64,000 nucleotides of DNA from Neolewinella agarilytica (lineage in GTDB: Bacteria; Bacteroidota; Bacteroidia; Chitinophagales; Saprospiraceae), in the NCBI RefSeq assembly GCF_900110645.1, contig NZ_FOFB01000006.1:1-64000 (forward strand), read 5' to 3'. A program made the position numbers and the translations under genes. The notes under the pieces were generated by a model, which made no database searches, was not told the origin of the DNA, and saw only the letters and a list, made by a program, of their open reading frames with translations. Position 1 is the stretch's first letter, and every line of letters starts with the position of its first letter. Shown one piece after another: positions 35,304 to 43,531 of this stretch.

Positions 35304-36650
35304 ATGAAGCCCAGTATCCCCAAAGGAACCCGAGATTTCCTCCCCGCTGAAGTACGCCGCCGTGACTACATTTTTGATGTAATCCGGAAGCATTTCCGTC
35401 GCTTTGGCTACCAGCCGATTGAGACGCCGGTGATGGAAAACCTGTCTACGCTGACGGGGAAGTACGGTGAAGAAGGCGATAAGCTACTCTTCAAAGTGCT
35501 CAACAACGGAGATTTTCTTGGCAAAGCCAACGCGGAAGATCTGGCGGCGAAAGACAGCGGCAAGGTACTTTCCAGCATCAGCAAGCGCGGCCTGCGCTAT
35601 GACCTGACGGTGCCCTTCGCCCGCTACGTGGTGATGCACCAGAACGATCTGGCTTTTCCCTTCAAGCGCTACGCGATTATGCCCGTCTGGCGGGCGGATC
35701 GCCCGCAGAAAGGCCGCTACCAGGAGTTCTACCAGTGTGACGCCGATGTGGTGGGCTCCGACAGCCTCCTCAACGAGGCGGAGTTGACGCAGCTGCTCGA
35801 CGGGGTGTTCCACGAGCTGGGCCTCAAGGCCGTGATCCGGCTGAATAACCGGAAAATTTTGGCGGGCCTCGCCGAGATCGCCGGCATGGCCGACAACATG
35901 ATGGACATGACCATCGCCATCGACAAGCTCGACAAAATTGGCTGGGACAAAGTTGCCGAAGAGCTCACCAACCGGGGCGCGGCCGCAGGTGCATTGGAGG
36001 TCATTAAAAGCTTCCTCGACGCCAACTCCCTTGAGTCGGTAGCGCCGCTTCTCGCTACGAGCGAAGTCGGTAAACAAGGCATCGCCGAACTGCAGGAGGT
36101 GTTTGACCTGGTCGCTTCACAACCGACTAACAACCGCATCGAATTCGACGTCACCCTCGCCCGTGGCCTCAACTACTACACCGGCGCGATCTGGGAAGTC
36201 GCCGTAGACACCGACGCCCCCGGACAGGAAAACATCAAAATGGGCTCCATCGCCGGCGGTGGCCGCTACGCTGACCTGACGGCCATCTTCGGCATGAAGG
36301 ACATGCCCGGCGTCGGCATCAGCTTTGGTGCCGAGCGCATCTACGATGTGCTGGAAGAACTCGACGCCTTCCCGGCTGATGCCTCCGAAGACCTGCAGTA
36401 TCTGATCCTTTGCCTGGACGAAGAAACCCTCCACCACGGCTTCGGCCTCGTCTCCCGCTTGCGCGCCCGTGGCGTGCACGTTGACCTCTACCCCAAGGCA
36501 GCAAAGATGAAAAAGATGATGAAGTACGCCGACCAACGGGGGGTGCCAAAGGTGGTCATCATCGGCAGCCGCGAGGCGGAGAGCGGAGAATATTCGGTGA
36601 AGACAATGGCCAGTGGAGAGCAGGAGACGATGCGGGAGGAGGAGTTGTGA
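35304..36650 (+). CDS. hisS: Histidine-tRNA ligase
   Basis: HisS charges tRNA-His. The 448-residue class II synthetase has motif 1 near the N-terminus (KGTRDFLPAEVRRRDYIF given in part), the ATP-binding motif 2 (YAIMPVWRADRPQKGRYQEFYQCDAD given in part), the histidine-binding LARGLNYYTGAIWEV and a C-terminal anticodon-binding domain (LYPKAAKMKKMMKYADQRGVPKVVIIG given in part). The ATG at 35304 is set by the promoter box and the family start. It has a dispersed-element copy at 35976-35992, read as RGAAAGALE, in the insertion domain. An inverted repeat follows the stop. Confidence 0.95.
   Translation: MKPSIPKGTRDFLPAEVRRRDYIFDVIRKHFRRFGYQPIETPVMENLSTLTGKYGEEGDKLLFKVLNNGDFLGKANAEDLAAKDSGKVLSSISKRGLRYDLTVPFARYVVMHQNDLAFPFKRYAIMPVWRADRPQKGRYQEFYQCDADVVGSDSLLNEAELTQLLDGVFHELGLKAVIRLNNRKILAGLAEIAGMADNMMDMTIAIDKLDKIGWDKVAEELTNRGAAAGALEVIKSFLDANSLESVAPLLATSEVGKQGIAELQEVFDLVASQPTNNRIEFDVTLARGLNYYTGAIWEVAVDTDAPGQENIKMGSIAGGGRYADLTAIFGMKDMPGVGISFGAERIYDVLEELDAFPADASEDLQYLILCLDEETLHHGFGLVSRLRARGVHVDLYPKAAKMKKMMKYADQRGVPKVVIIGSREAESGEYSVKTMASGEQETMREEEL
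35976..35992 (-). repeat. Dispersed GCACCTGCG element, copy 14
   Basis: GGCGCGGCCGCAGGTGC inside hisS. Confidence 0.65.
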
Positions 36651-36654
36651 TCCT

Positions 36655-36709
36655 GGTCGAGGAGTTGTACTCCGGAGTCAAAGCATACTCGGAGTGCAAC
36701 TCCTCGACC
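36655..36709. repeat. Inverted repeat between convergent hisS and GT2 genes
   Basis: Arms 36655-36674 and 36690-36709 match at 19 of 20 positions. The stem could terminate both transcripts, though no T-run is present. Confidence 0.8.
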
Positions 36710-36714
36710 GAACC

Positions 36715-37455
36715 TTACTGGTAAATCTTAGATTTCGCCAGCCCCCACTTATTCAGCCGGTGCATCATGCTCACCCGTAGCACGCCTAACCCATACTTCG
36801 AGCTCCGCACGAAGTTGATGCTACTCGCTTCATCGAAGTACTTCGTCGGGCAGGTCACCTCGGCGATGTCGAAGCCGTGGTAGATGATCTGGGAGAGCAT
36901 CTCGTTGTCGAAGACGAAGTCGTCGTCGTTGGCGTTGAAGTCGATTTTTTCAAGTACCTCACGACTAAAAGCGCGGTAGCCGGTGTGGTACTCGCTAAGC
37001 TTGTAATTGACGAGGAAGTTCTGCGTAGCCGTAAGGAAGCGGTTAGCGACGTATTTGTACAGCGGCATACCGCCCTTGAGTGCGCCCTTGCCGAGAATCC
37101 GGCTGGCGAGCACGACGGGATAAAGCCCTTCGCCGATGATGTTGCACATGGTGGGGATCAGCAACGGCGTATACTGATAATCCGGGTGAACCATGATCAC
37201 AATGTCGGCCCCTATTTCGAGGGCTTTATTGTAGAGTGATTTCTGGTTGCCGCCATAGCCGCGGTTTCGCGGGTGGGTGATCACGTGGTCTACGCCCAGT
37301 TGTTTGGCCAGGGCGGAAGTTTCATCTTTACTGGCGTCATCGCAGAGGATGACTTCGTCAACGAGGTCACGGGGAACTTCGGCGTAGGTTTTCTCCAACG
37401 TCAGGGCCGCGTTGTAAGCGGGCATGACGACGACTACTTTTTTGTCTTTGTACAT
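36715..37455 (-). CDS. GT2 family glycosyltransferase (DPM1/polyprenol-phosphate type)
   Basis: A 246-residue GT-A fold glycosyltransferase with VVVMPAYNAALTLEKTY at the N-terminus, the nucleotide-sugar DDASKDET loop, the metal-binding region IVIMVHPDYQYTP (DxD equivalent changed to HPD) and the acceptor-site SEYHTGYRAFSREVL. These features fit dolichyl- or polyprenyl-phosphate mannose/glucose synthase-like enzymes without C-terminal membrane helices. The donor and acceptor sugars are unknown. A TACCTTTG box lies five bases before the ATG. Confidence 0.9.
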   Translation of the reverse strand: MYKDKKVVVVMPAYNAALTLEKTYAEVPRDLVDEVILCDDASKDETSALAKQLGVDHVITHPRNRGYGGNQKSLYNKALEIGADIVIMVHPDYQYTPLLIPTMCNIIGEGLYPVVLASRILGKGALKGGMPLYKYVANRFLTATQNFLVNYKLSEYHTGYRAFSREVLEKIDFNANDDDFVFDNEMLSQIIYHGFDIAEVTCPTKYFDEASSINFVRSSKYGLGVLRVSMMHRLNKWGLAKSKIYQ

Positions 37456-37460
37456 CGTTG

Positions 37461-37468
37461 CAAAGGTA
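37461..37468 (-). promoter_or_regulatory. TACCTTTG promoter box, almost leaderless
   Basis: Exact TAnnTTTG match five bases from the glycosyltransferase ATG. Confidence 0.6.
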
Positions 37469-37539
37469 GAATAGGATACTTAGGTATAAAAAGGATTCGC
37501 AGGGATGTTTGGTCACACTGCTTCTTTATCCCGATCTTT

Positions 37540-37556
37540 GCACCCGCGTCCGCGCC
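37540..37556 (+). repeat. Dispersed GCACCTGCG element, copy 15
   Basis: GCACCCGCGTCCGCGCC after GATCTTT, in the divergent region before mtaB. Confidence 0.75.
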
Positions 37557-37569
37557 GTATAAGTCAAAC

Positions 37570-37636
37570 AGTCAAGTAGTCAGATAGTCAAACAGTGCTA
37601 GGACGACGGACTGCTTGACTATCTGACTACTTGACT
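37570..37636. repeat. Inverted repeat of iterated 'AGTCA' words before mtaB
   Basis: Arms 37570-37596 and 37610-37636 match at 26 of 27 positions. It ends 12 bases before the mtaB ATG, so it would form a hairpin in the mtaB leader if transcribed. Confidence 0.85.
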
Positions 37637-37648
37637 ATCTAACTACAA

Positions 37649-39001
37649 ATGACCCTCGGAACCGTCTCCTTCTACACCCTCGGCTGCAAGCTGAATTACA
37701 GCGAAACTTCCGCCATCGGCCGGCAGTTTACCGAAGCCGGGTACCAGGAAGTGGGCTTTAAAGACGGCGCTGACATCGTGGTGATCAACACCTGTTCGGT
37801 AACGGACTTTGCGGATAAGAAGTGCCGCAACATCGTACGCCGGGCTTTGGGCGCGAACGCAGGTGCAAAGATTGTTGTAGTCGGCTGTTACGCCCAGCTC
37901 AAACCGGAGGAGATTGCTAACATCGAGGGTGTTGACCTCGTCCTTGGAGCAGCAGAGAAATTCCGGATACTGGACTACATCGACGGCATTGCCGGCGGGG
38001 CAACCAAAGGCATGGTCCGCGCCGGAGAGGTGAAAGAGGCCGATACCTTCATCTCCAGCTTCAGCTTCGGGGATCGAACGCGCTCTTTCCTCAAGGTCCA
38101 GGATGGCTGCGACTACAAATGCACCTTCTGCACCATCCCCCTGGCCCGCGGCAAAAGCCGCAGCTCTACCGTGGCGCAGATCGTCAGCGATGCAGAAGCC
38201 ATCGCCGCCCGGGGCGTTAAAGAAATCGTTCTCACTGGCGTCAACATCGGCGACTTCGGCAACGGGACCTCCGTCATCGAGGGGCAGCGCCCGCGCAAGG
38301 AAGCACTCTTCAGCGATCTCGCCCGCGCCCTGGACGAAGTCGAGGGCATTACCCGTTTCCGCATCTCCAGCATCGAGCCCAACCTGTGTACGAACGAGCT
38401 GATCGACTTCGTCGCCGGCAGTAAGCGGTTTGCGCCGCACTTTCACATGCCGCTGCAATCGGGCAACAACAAGCAACTGGCGCAAATGAAGCGCCGCTAC
38501 CGCCGGGAGCTCTACGCCGAGCGCGTAGCCCACATCCGACAGGTGATGCCGCACGCCTGCATCGGTGTCGACCTTATCGTTGGCTTCCCCGGCGAAACGG
38601 AGGAGGATTTTCTGGAGACCTACAAATTCGTGCAGGAGCTCGACGTATCCTACTTCCACGTCTTCACTTACTCCGAGCGTGCCAACACCCCGGCTGCCGA
38701 GATGGACGGCGCCGTGCCGATGCCCGAACGCAAGCGCCGCAACAAAATGCTCGGCATCCTGAGCGAAAAGAAAAAGCGGGCGCACTATGAGCGCCACCTC
38801 GGCGAAGTCCGCCCCGTATTGCTGGAAAAATCAAAGACCGATGGCATCCTCCACGGCTTCACGGATAATTACGTGAAGGTCTCCTTCCCAGCCGAGGAGA
38901 GCTGGGTGAATCATTTGGTGGAAATGAAACTCGGGGATGTTAATGAGGAGGGGCTGGTGACCGTGGAAGTAGTAGAACAGCTTCCGGCTTTACACACTTA
39001 A
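37649..39001 (+). CDS. mtaB: tRNA t6A37 methylthiotransferase
   Basis: MtaB is a radical SAM methylthiotransferase that converts t6A37 to ms2t6A37 in tRNAs reading ANN codons. The 450-residue protein has the N-terminal UPF0004 domain with cluster cysteines Cys13, Cys49 and Cys80, the radical SAM motif CDYKCTFC (Cys154, Cys158, Cys161) and a C-terminal TRAM-like region. The start FYTLGCKLNYSET is characteristic of MtaB rather than MiaB or RimO. A dispersed-element copy (37850-37866) encodes LGANAGAK just before strand VVVGC. Confidence 0.94.
   Translation: MTLGTVSFYTLGCKLNYSETSAIGRQFTEAGYQEVGFKDGADIVVINTCSVTDFADKKCRNIVRRALGANAGAKIVVVGCYAQLKPEEIANIEGVDLVLGAAEKFRILDYIDGIAGGATKGMVRAGEVKEADTFISSFSFGDRTRSFLKVQDGCDYKCTFCTIPLARGKSRSSTVAQIVSDAEAIAARGVKEIVLTGVNIGDFGNGTSVIEGQRPRKEALFSDLARALDEVEGITRFRISSIEPNLCTNELIDFVAGSKRFAPHFHMPLQSGNNKQLAQMKRRYRRELYAERVAHIRQVMPHACIGVDLIVGFPGETEEDFLETYKFVQELDVSYFHVFTYSERANTPAAEMDGAVPMPERKRRNKMLGILSEKKKRAHYERHLGEVRPVLLEKSKTDGILHGFTDNYVKVSFPAEESWVNHLVEMKLGDVNEEGLVTVEVVEQLPALHT
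37850..37866 (-). repeat. Dispersed GCACCTGCG element, copy 16
   Basis: GGCGCGAACGCAGGTGC, followed by AAAG, within mtaB. Confidence 0.7.
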
Positions 39002-39026
39002 AGAGGCCTTTTTTGAACGCTCAAAA

Positions 39027-39800
39027 ATGAAAGAATCAATCAAAAGAACGGCACAATCTATATTGAAACACTTTAATATAGGCGTTGTGAGTTATGCAGA
39101 GTTACAGATTCTGAGAGAGATGGATGCGAATAATATCGACCTTCTGAATCTTTCGAAAGATGAAATCTCTAAACTTTTGGTTGTGGGGGAGCATTCTCCT
39201 GCTCAGTTAAAGCAAGATGTTTTTGCTTTGCACGAACTTGGGTATAAAGAGCATGGCTTTTTTGTGGAGTTTGGTGCCACAAACGGAGTCGACCTGAGTA
39301 ATACTTTCCTTCTGGAAAAAAAATATAACTGGACAGGGATTCTTGCGGAGCCAGCAAAATGCTGGCACGATGACCTGCGCAAAAACCGGCAGTGTATAAT
39401 AGATACGGACTGCGTGTGGGCTGAATCAGGTGCTACGCTGACCTTCAATGAAACGCCGGCCAGTGAACTGTCCACCATTGACCGGTTTAGTCGCTCCGAC
39501 GGCCATGCCAACAGTAGAAATAATGGAAAAAAATATAATGTAAACTCTGTCTCTCTGCTGGATTTACTGGATAAGCACCAAGCCCCCAGAGTGATCGATT
39601 ATTTGTCGATTGATACTGAAGGGAGCGAGTATGAGATACTATCTAATTTCGACTTTTCGAAGTACTCCTTCAAGGTGATTTCGTGTGAGCACAATTTCAG
39701 CAAGAGCAGGAGGAAAATCTTTGAGCTGTTAAGCCGGAACGGATACAAACGAAAGTTTGTTGGGCTCTCAAGATGGGATGACTGGTACGTTAAGTTGTAG
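39027..39800 (+). CDS. FkbM family methyltransferase
   Basis: A 257-residue SAM-dependent methyltransferase of the FkbM type. After a helical N-terminus (~70 residues), the SAM-binding core shows FFVEFGATNGVDLSNT, GILAEPAKCWHDDL, and the later IDYLSIDTEGSEYEIL motif typical of the family. FkbM proteins O-methylate sugars or polyketides; the substrate here is unknown. The coding DNA is AT-richer than the flanking genes, suggesting horizontal transfer. It lies 25 bases after mtaB and could be transcribed from it, with no functional link apparent. Confidence 0.85.
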   Translation: MKESIKRTAQSILKHFNIGVVSYAELQILREMDANNIDLLNLSKDEISKLLVVGEHSPAQLKQDVFALHELGYKEHGFFVEFGATNGVDLSNTFLLEKKYNWTGILAEPAKCWHDDLRKNRQCIIDTDCVWAESGATLTFNETPASELSTIDRFSRSDGHANSRNNGKKYNVNSVSLLDLLDKHQAPRVIDYLSIDTEGSEYEILSNFDFSKYSFKVISCEHNFSKSRRKIFELLSRNGYKRKFVGLSRWDDWYVKL

Positions 39801-39907
39801 TTAGGACTGCTTTTACAGAAGAGCTATAGCACTGCCTACCCCGGTGCGTTTTCGGAATATTTTTTACCTGCTCTGTCGTGGAGTCATTGGGCCGGAGAAC
39901 TTGCGCC

Positions 39908-41140
39908 TCACTCCATCTTCTCCCGTATCACCTCAAACAACCATAAATACCCATTATCCCACTTCCGCCCCTGGCGGACGATGACAAGCTCCTTTGCGGG
40001 GTCAACGTAGATGAACTGGTTAAGGATTCCCTGAGCGTAAAAGGCTCCGTTGGTGGACTCGAGGTACCATTTACCGGGGTATCTGTTGGAGGCCAGGATA
40101 AAGGAATTGTCGTTGTCCATCTCCGCGTTTGCAGCGGCGGCAGCCAGTGAATCCGGGAAGTACATCGTTTTGCCGTCGTCTCCTTTATGTGTTTCCGTTA
40201 CGCTGTACCATTGATATTGGTAGGCGTCGTTGCCCATATCGGGGGTGATGGAAGCTTTTACCCATTCGGGAGAGACGATCTGCCGGCCGCGCCAGCGGCC
40301 GTTGTTGGCGTAGAGTGCGCCAATTTTGGCCAGGTCACGAGCGGTGGTGTTGAGGCCGGAGTAGCTCTTGGCGGAGCGATGGCGCTTATCGTCCAGGCTC
40401 CAGGTAGCGGGGAATTCCATGCCCATGGGCTGCCAGACTTTGGCCTCCAGGTATTTACCCAGCTCCGTGCCGGTGGCGCGTTCCACGACGATGCCGAGCA
40501 GGGCGGTGGTGCCGGACTGGTACCGGTGGTAGGTGCCGGGCTCGTGGCTGAAGCCGAGCTTGCTGAGCTGCCGAAGCTGGTTCGTACCGTAGTAGAGTTT
40601 CGCCATGTCGGCGAAGGGGTTGCTGTAAGACTCTTTGTAATCGAGCCCCGATCGCATGTCGAGGAGGTGGCGGATCGTCAGCCGCTGAAAGCGCGGGTCC
40701 CCCTCCAGTAGTTCGGGAATGTATTTGGTGACGGGGTCATTGATGTCTTCGATCTTGCCTTCATCGACGGCGATGCCCGTTAGCAAAGACGTGATGGATT
40801 TTGAGACGGAAAAGATGGTGGAGATCTTGTCGGGCGTGTAGCCGTCAAAGTATTGCTCATAGAGGATGCTGTCGTGCTGTATTACCAGAAAGGCGGTAGT
40901 AGAGGTCTTCTCGTCCAGCCATTCGGTAAGCGGCAGTTTTTCTCCTTTTTCGGTCAGGGTCATGTTGGCGAGCGGTTCGCGCTCGCTGTAGGGGAATTGA
41001 TAGATGTTATCGCCGGTATTTACCTCGGTGTAGGGAAAAATTTTATGGTCGGTGATGTTGGCGAAGTTCCGGGTGAAGAAACGGGGAACGTGGCAACCGC
41101 TTAGAAACAGAAGTCCCGGAAAGATTAGGTGCTTGAGCAT
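39908..41140 (-). CDS. Serine hydrolase lipoprotein (class C beta-lactamase fold)
   Basis: A 410-residue lipoprotein: signal peptide with lipobox LFLSGC (Cys16), then a beta-lactamase/transpeptidase domain with the SxxK motif Ser111-Val-Ser-Lys114 and a Tyr207-x-Ser motif (YQSG). Both catalytic motifs are present, so it is probably active. Such proteins hydrolyse esters, D-amino-acid peptides or peptidoglycan fragments; true beta-lactamase activity is not implied. It lies 77 bases downstream of the marC-like gene on the same strand. Confidence 0.88.
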   Translation of the reverse strand: MLKHLIFPGLLFLSGCHVPRFFTRNFANITDHKIFPYTEVNTGDNIYQFPYSEREPLANMTLTEKGEKLPLTEWLDEKTSTTAFLVIQHDSILYEQYFDGYTPDKISTIFSVSKSITSLLTGIAVDEGKIEDINDPVTKYIPELLEGDPRFQRLTIRHLLDMRSGLDYKESYSNPFADMAKLYYGTNQLRQLSKLGFSHEPGTYHRYQSGTTALLGIVVERATGTELGKYLEAKVWQPMGMEFPATWSLDDKRHRSAKSYSGLNTTARDLAKIGALYANNGRWRGRQIVSPEWVKASITPDMGNDAYQYQWYSVTETHKGDDGKTMYFPDSLAAAAANAEMDNDNSFILASNRYPGKWYLESTNGAFYAQGILNQFIYVDPAKELVIVRQGRKWDNGYLWLFEVIREKME

Positions 41141-41217
41141 AGATGATCACTAGTTAAATGAGAGAAGCTAAGCTAAGGGAAAGAAACTTAAACAGGAGTG
41201 GTGTGAGGTACTGCCCG

Positions 41218-41805
41218 TTAGCCCAGCACTCCCCGAACTCCGTCAATAAACATTTGTACAGAAAGGATCAGTAGCAGCATCCCCATCAGGCGCTCCAGGG
41301 CAATGAGGCCCTTTTTGCGTAGGACCCGGTAGAGGAGAGGGGCGGAGAAAAGGATGATTGTTGAGACACCCCAGGCCAGCAAAAGGGCGGCGAGGAGGCC
41401 ATACTGATTATTGGGGTTGTTATGCGAAAGCACGAGCAGGGTTGCCAGGGCGGAAGGGCCGGCGATCATAGGCAGTGCGATGGGCACGACGAGCGGTTCC
41501 TGATCAGCGGGGAATAAGGGCGCGTCAGCAGAGGGGAAAACCATCTTCAGGCCTATGAGCAGGAAGATTAGCCCGCCAGCGATACGGACTGCTTCCGTCT
41601 CAAGGTGAAAAACACTCAAAAAAGTGTCTCCACCGAAAAGAAAGGCAACCAGAATGACAAGACCGATCAAACATTCACGGATCACGACGCGTTGGCGGCG
41701 TCCTTTGTCCATATCCTTTAAGAGCGTAAGTACCAGAGGGATATTACCCAAAGGATCAAGAATGAAAAAGAGTAACAGGGCAGTAGAGAGGATGCTGAAT
41801 TCCAT
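41218..41805 (-). CDS. MarC family integral membrane protein
   Basis: A 195-residue protein with six membrane helices and the MarC/YhgN signature FFILDPLGNIPL near the N-terminus, a central loop, then IALPMIAGPSALATLLVL. MarC-family proteins were once linked to antibiotic resistance, but the function is not settled. The length is normal for the family. It may be co-transcribed with the downstream serine hydrolase lipoprotein. No promoter consensus is evident. Confidence 0.92.
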   Translation of the reverse strand: MEFSILSTALLLFFILDPLGNIPLVLTLLKDMDKGRRQRVVIRECLIGLVILVAFLFGGDTFLSVFHLETEAVRIAGGLIFLLIGLKMVFPSADAPLFPADQEPLVVPIALPMIAGPSALATLLVLSHNNPNNQYGLLAALLLAWGVSTIILFSAPLLYRVLRKKGLIALERLMGMLLLILSVQMFIDGVRGVLG

Positions 41806-42172
41806 AGTAGGTAAGCGCTATTGAACCCAATCCGTTCGGACTTGGGAGTAAGGAAATTTAAAGGGGCCGTAATGGACGGTTGCAATTAACACGCAACGAT
41901 CCAAAAATGTACAAATGAGGAATGATTAATATTTGCAATGTTGAAAAAGGGCTTTCCACGGGGCGATTGAGCTTGCTTTCCAGGCTTCCTCGGCACCTGC
42001 GTCTGCGCCCCCTGCTTAGCTTGCTGGAGTGCTTCGGGATATACGAACCGGGCAGGAGTATTACTGAGAGCGTAACCTGCTTTTTTAATAATCCGCTCAG
42101 CCACTACTTTTCTTGCTTTATACCGAAGGATTGTACCTTAACGAAGGTCAAACCACCGATTAAGAAACATTG
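41806..42172. other. Gene-free divergent region before the ECF sigma gene
   Basis: This 367-base stretch separates marC-like (minus) and the sigma gene (plus). It holds one dispersed-element copy and AT-rich DNA before the operon (TACCTTAA near 42132). A minus-strand frame at 41886-42104 overlaps the repeat and has no family features, so I do not call it. Confidence 0.6.
41993..42009 (+). repeat. Dispersed GCACCTGCG element, copy 17
   Basis: GCACCTGCGTCTGCGCC, upstream of the metal operon. Confidence 0.7.
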
Positions 42173-42742
42173 ATGCCGCAAACTACCGATCATGAGCTGC
42201 TCGCTGCCATTGCCAACCGCAATGGAGAAGCCCTGCGCGATCTCTATGGCCGGCATGCTGACCGGGTATACAACACCGCTCTCAGCTACCTCCAACGGGA
42301 AGCGGATGCTGAGGAGGTTACGCAGGATGTCTTTACGAAAATCTGGCGCTCGGCCGCCGGCTTCAAGTCGGAAAGCCAGGTAACTACCTGGATATACCGG
42401 ATAACCGTAAATACGTCCCTCACGGCGATCAAGAAACGGGATCGGTACCGTTTTCTCAGTGGTGCACCATCGCACCATGATCCACCAGATTTTAGCCACC
42501 CAAGTGCTAAGATAGAGGATGCAGAAACGAACCAGACCATTTTTTCGGCGATCTACAGCTTAGCGCCCCGGCAGAAAACGGCTTTTGTGCTCAGTTACGT
42601 TGAAGAATTACCCCGGCAGCAGGTTGCTGACATTATGGGCCTTTCCCTTAAGGCCGTAGAGTCGTTACTGATGCGAGCCAAAAAAGGCTTGAAAGACAAG
42701 TTGAAAAATGATCATCCCCATCTCGGGAAAAGTAAACAGTAA
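42173..42742 (+). CDS. ECF RNA polymerase sigma factor (CnrH-like position)
   Basis: A 189-residue ECF sigma factor. Region 2 (LYGRHADRVYNTALSYL; EVTQDVFTKIWRSAAGF; TWIYRITVNTSL) is followed by region 4 with LAPRQKTAFVLSYVEELPRQQVADIMG, of which the helix-turn-helix is QQVADIMGLSLKAVES. It is the first gene of a long plus-strand operon. The next two genes are a small membrane protein and a periplasmic metal-sensor-like protein, the same arrangement of parts as CnrH/CnrY/CnrX. It probably controls the copper-related genes that follow and itself. The start at ATG 42173 is preferred to the overlapping TTG. Confidence 0.9.
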   Translation: MPQTTDHELLAAIANRNGEALRDLYGRHADRVYNTALSYLQREADAEEVTQDVFTKIWRSAAGFKSESQVTTWIYRITVNTSLTAIKKRDRYRFLSGAPSHHDPPDFSHPSAKIEDAETNQTIFSAIYSLAPRQKTAFVLSYVEELPRQQVADIMGLSLKAVESLLMRAKKGLKDKLKNDHPHLGKSKQ

Positions 42743-42745
42743 AAG

Positions 42746-43036
42746 ATGAATACAGACGGACACGATGAATTAGATTACGCCATGGAGCACCTGAAGGGGC
42801 TCAGACGAGCCAGCCCTCCGCCGGGTCTTCTGAGTCGGATTGAAGACCGGATCGCTCAGGTGGATGCTTCGATAATTTCCATGCCGCAATGGCGAATGAT
42901 TGCCGCGGCCGCAGTTTTAGTGCTGGGGGTTAATGTTTATGCCCTGGTCAATTTTTCGAGTGGCAATAATGCCCTGTCAATGGGAGATGGATATGCCGCA
43001 ACCGAGCTGGTGTCTAATTATCAATATTACGAATGA
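42746..43036 (+). CDS. Small single-pass protein, probable anti-sigma factor
   Basis: A 96-residue protein with a short cytoplasmic N-terminus (residues 1-52, ELDYAMEHLKGLRRASPPPGLLSRIEDRI given in part), one membrane helix (residues ~53-70, MIAAAAVLVLGVNVYALV) and a short outer tail. It begins three bases after the sigma stop and overlaps the next gene by four bases (ATGA). Position and topology fit a CnrY-like or other membrane anti-sigma factor that holds the ECF sigma, although no zinc-binding anti-sigma motif is present. The role is inferred from context. Confidence 0.7.
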   Translation: MNTDGHDELDYAMEHLKGLRRASPPPGLLSRIEDRIAQVDASIISMPQWRMIAAAAVLVLGVNVYALVNFSSGNNALSMGDGYAATELVSNYQYYE

Positions 43037-43500
43037 TGAATAAGCTGAAAGTCTACCAAATTGCCACGATCGGCCTGCTTTTGCTTAATGTAGTCTTACT
43101 GGCATTTATCATTTTTGCTCCAAAGCCGGGTGGAAATGGCCGCCCGCTACGGGTAATGGAGCACTTTGGATTCGATGCCGCTCAAGACGAAAAATTTCTT
43201 GATTTGGCGAAGGCACATAAGGCACAAATCAGAGCGGCTAATGACCAGCAGGCAGAACTGCTGCAGGAATATTTTTTGCAATTGACGACCGATGAGGCGG
43301 CTAATCCAGGGCCACTGCCTCCGGGCATCGGTACATTGGAGCGAGAAAAAATTAATAGTACTTACGAACATTTCCTTGATATTAAAAAAATGCTCCGGCC
43401 AGAACAGCAGGCTGCTTTTCCAAGCTTTGTTGAAGCTGCTCTGCAGCGGATTCTTTTGATGGAAAATGAAGAAAGGCCACGTCCACCGAAGGATAGATAG
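43033..43500 (+). CDS. Periplasmic metal-sensor-like protein (CnrX/Spy/CpxP type)
   Basis: A 155-residue protein with one N-terminal membrane anchor (residues ~8-28) and a helical periplasmic domain rich in His, Gln and Glu (VMEHFGFDAAQDEKF; LAKAHKAQIRAANDQQAELL; YEHFLDIKKMLRPEQQAAF). The helical hairpin pattern and the late LRPEQQAAF motif fit the heavy-metal-resistance (PF13801) and Spy/CpxP group. In CnrYXH, the equivalent protein binds metal and releases the anti-sigma factor. Its overlap with the anti-sigma-like gene supports a shared complex. The metal ligands are not proven by sequence. Confidence 0.75.
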   Translation: MMNKLKVYQIATIGLLLLNVVLLAFIIFAPKPGGNGRPLRVMEHFGFDAAQDEKFLDLAKAHKAQIRAANDQQAELLQEYFLQLTTDEAANPGPLPPGIGTLEREKINSTYEHFLDIKKMLRPEQQAAFPSFVEAALQRILLMENEERPRPPKDR

Positions 43501-43531
43501 AAGAGCATCGTCTAAGGAAAAAAAGCTATCA

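Noticed and set aside
37643-38797. Long antisense frame over mtaB
   Set aside because: The plus strand encodes a complete MtaB with all cysteines; the antisense frame has no family features.
41886-42104. Minus-strand frame in the gap before the ECF sigma gene
   Set aside because: It overlaps a dispersed-element copy and has low-complexity, non-family sequence.
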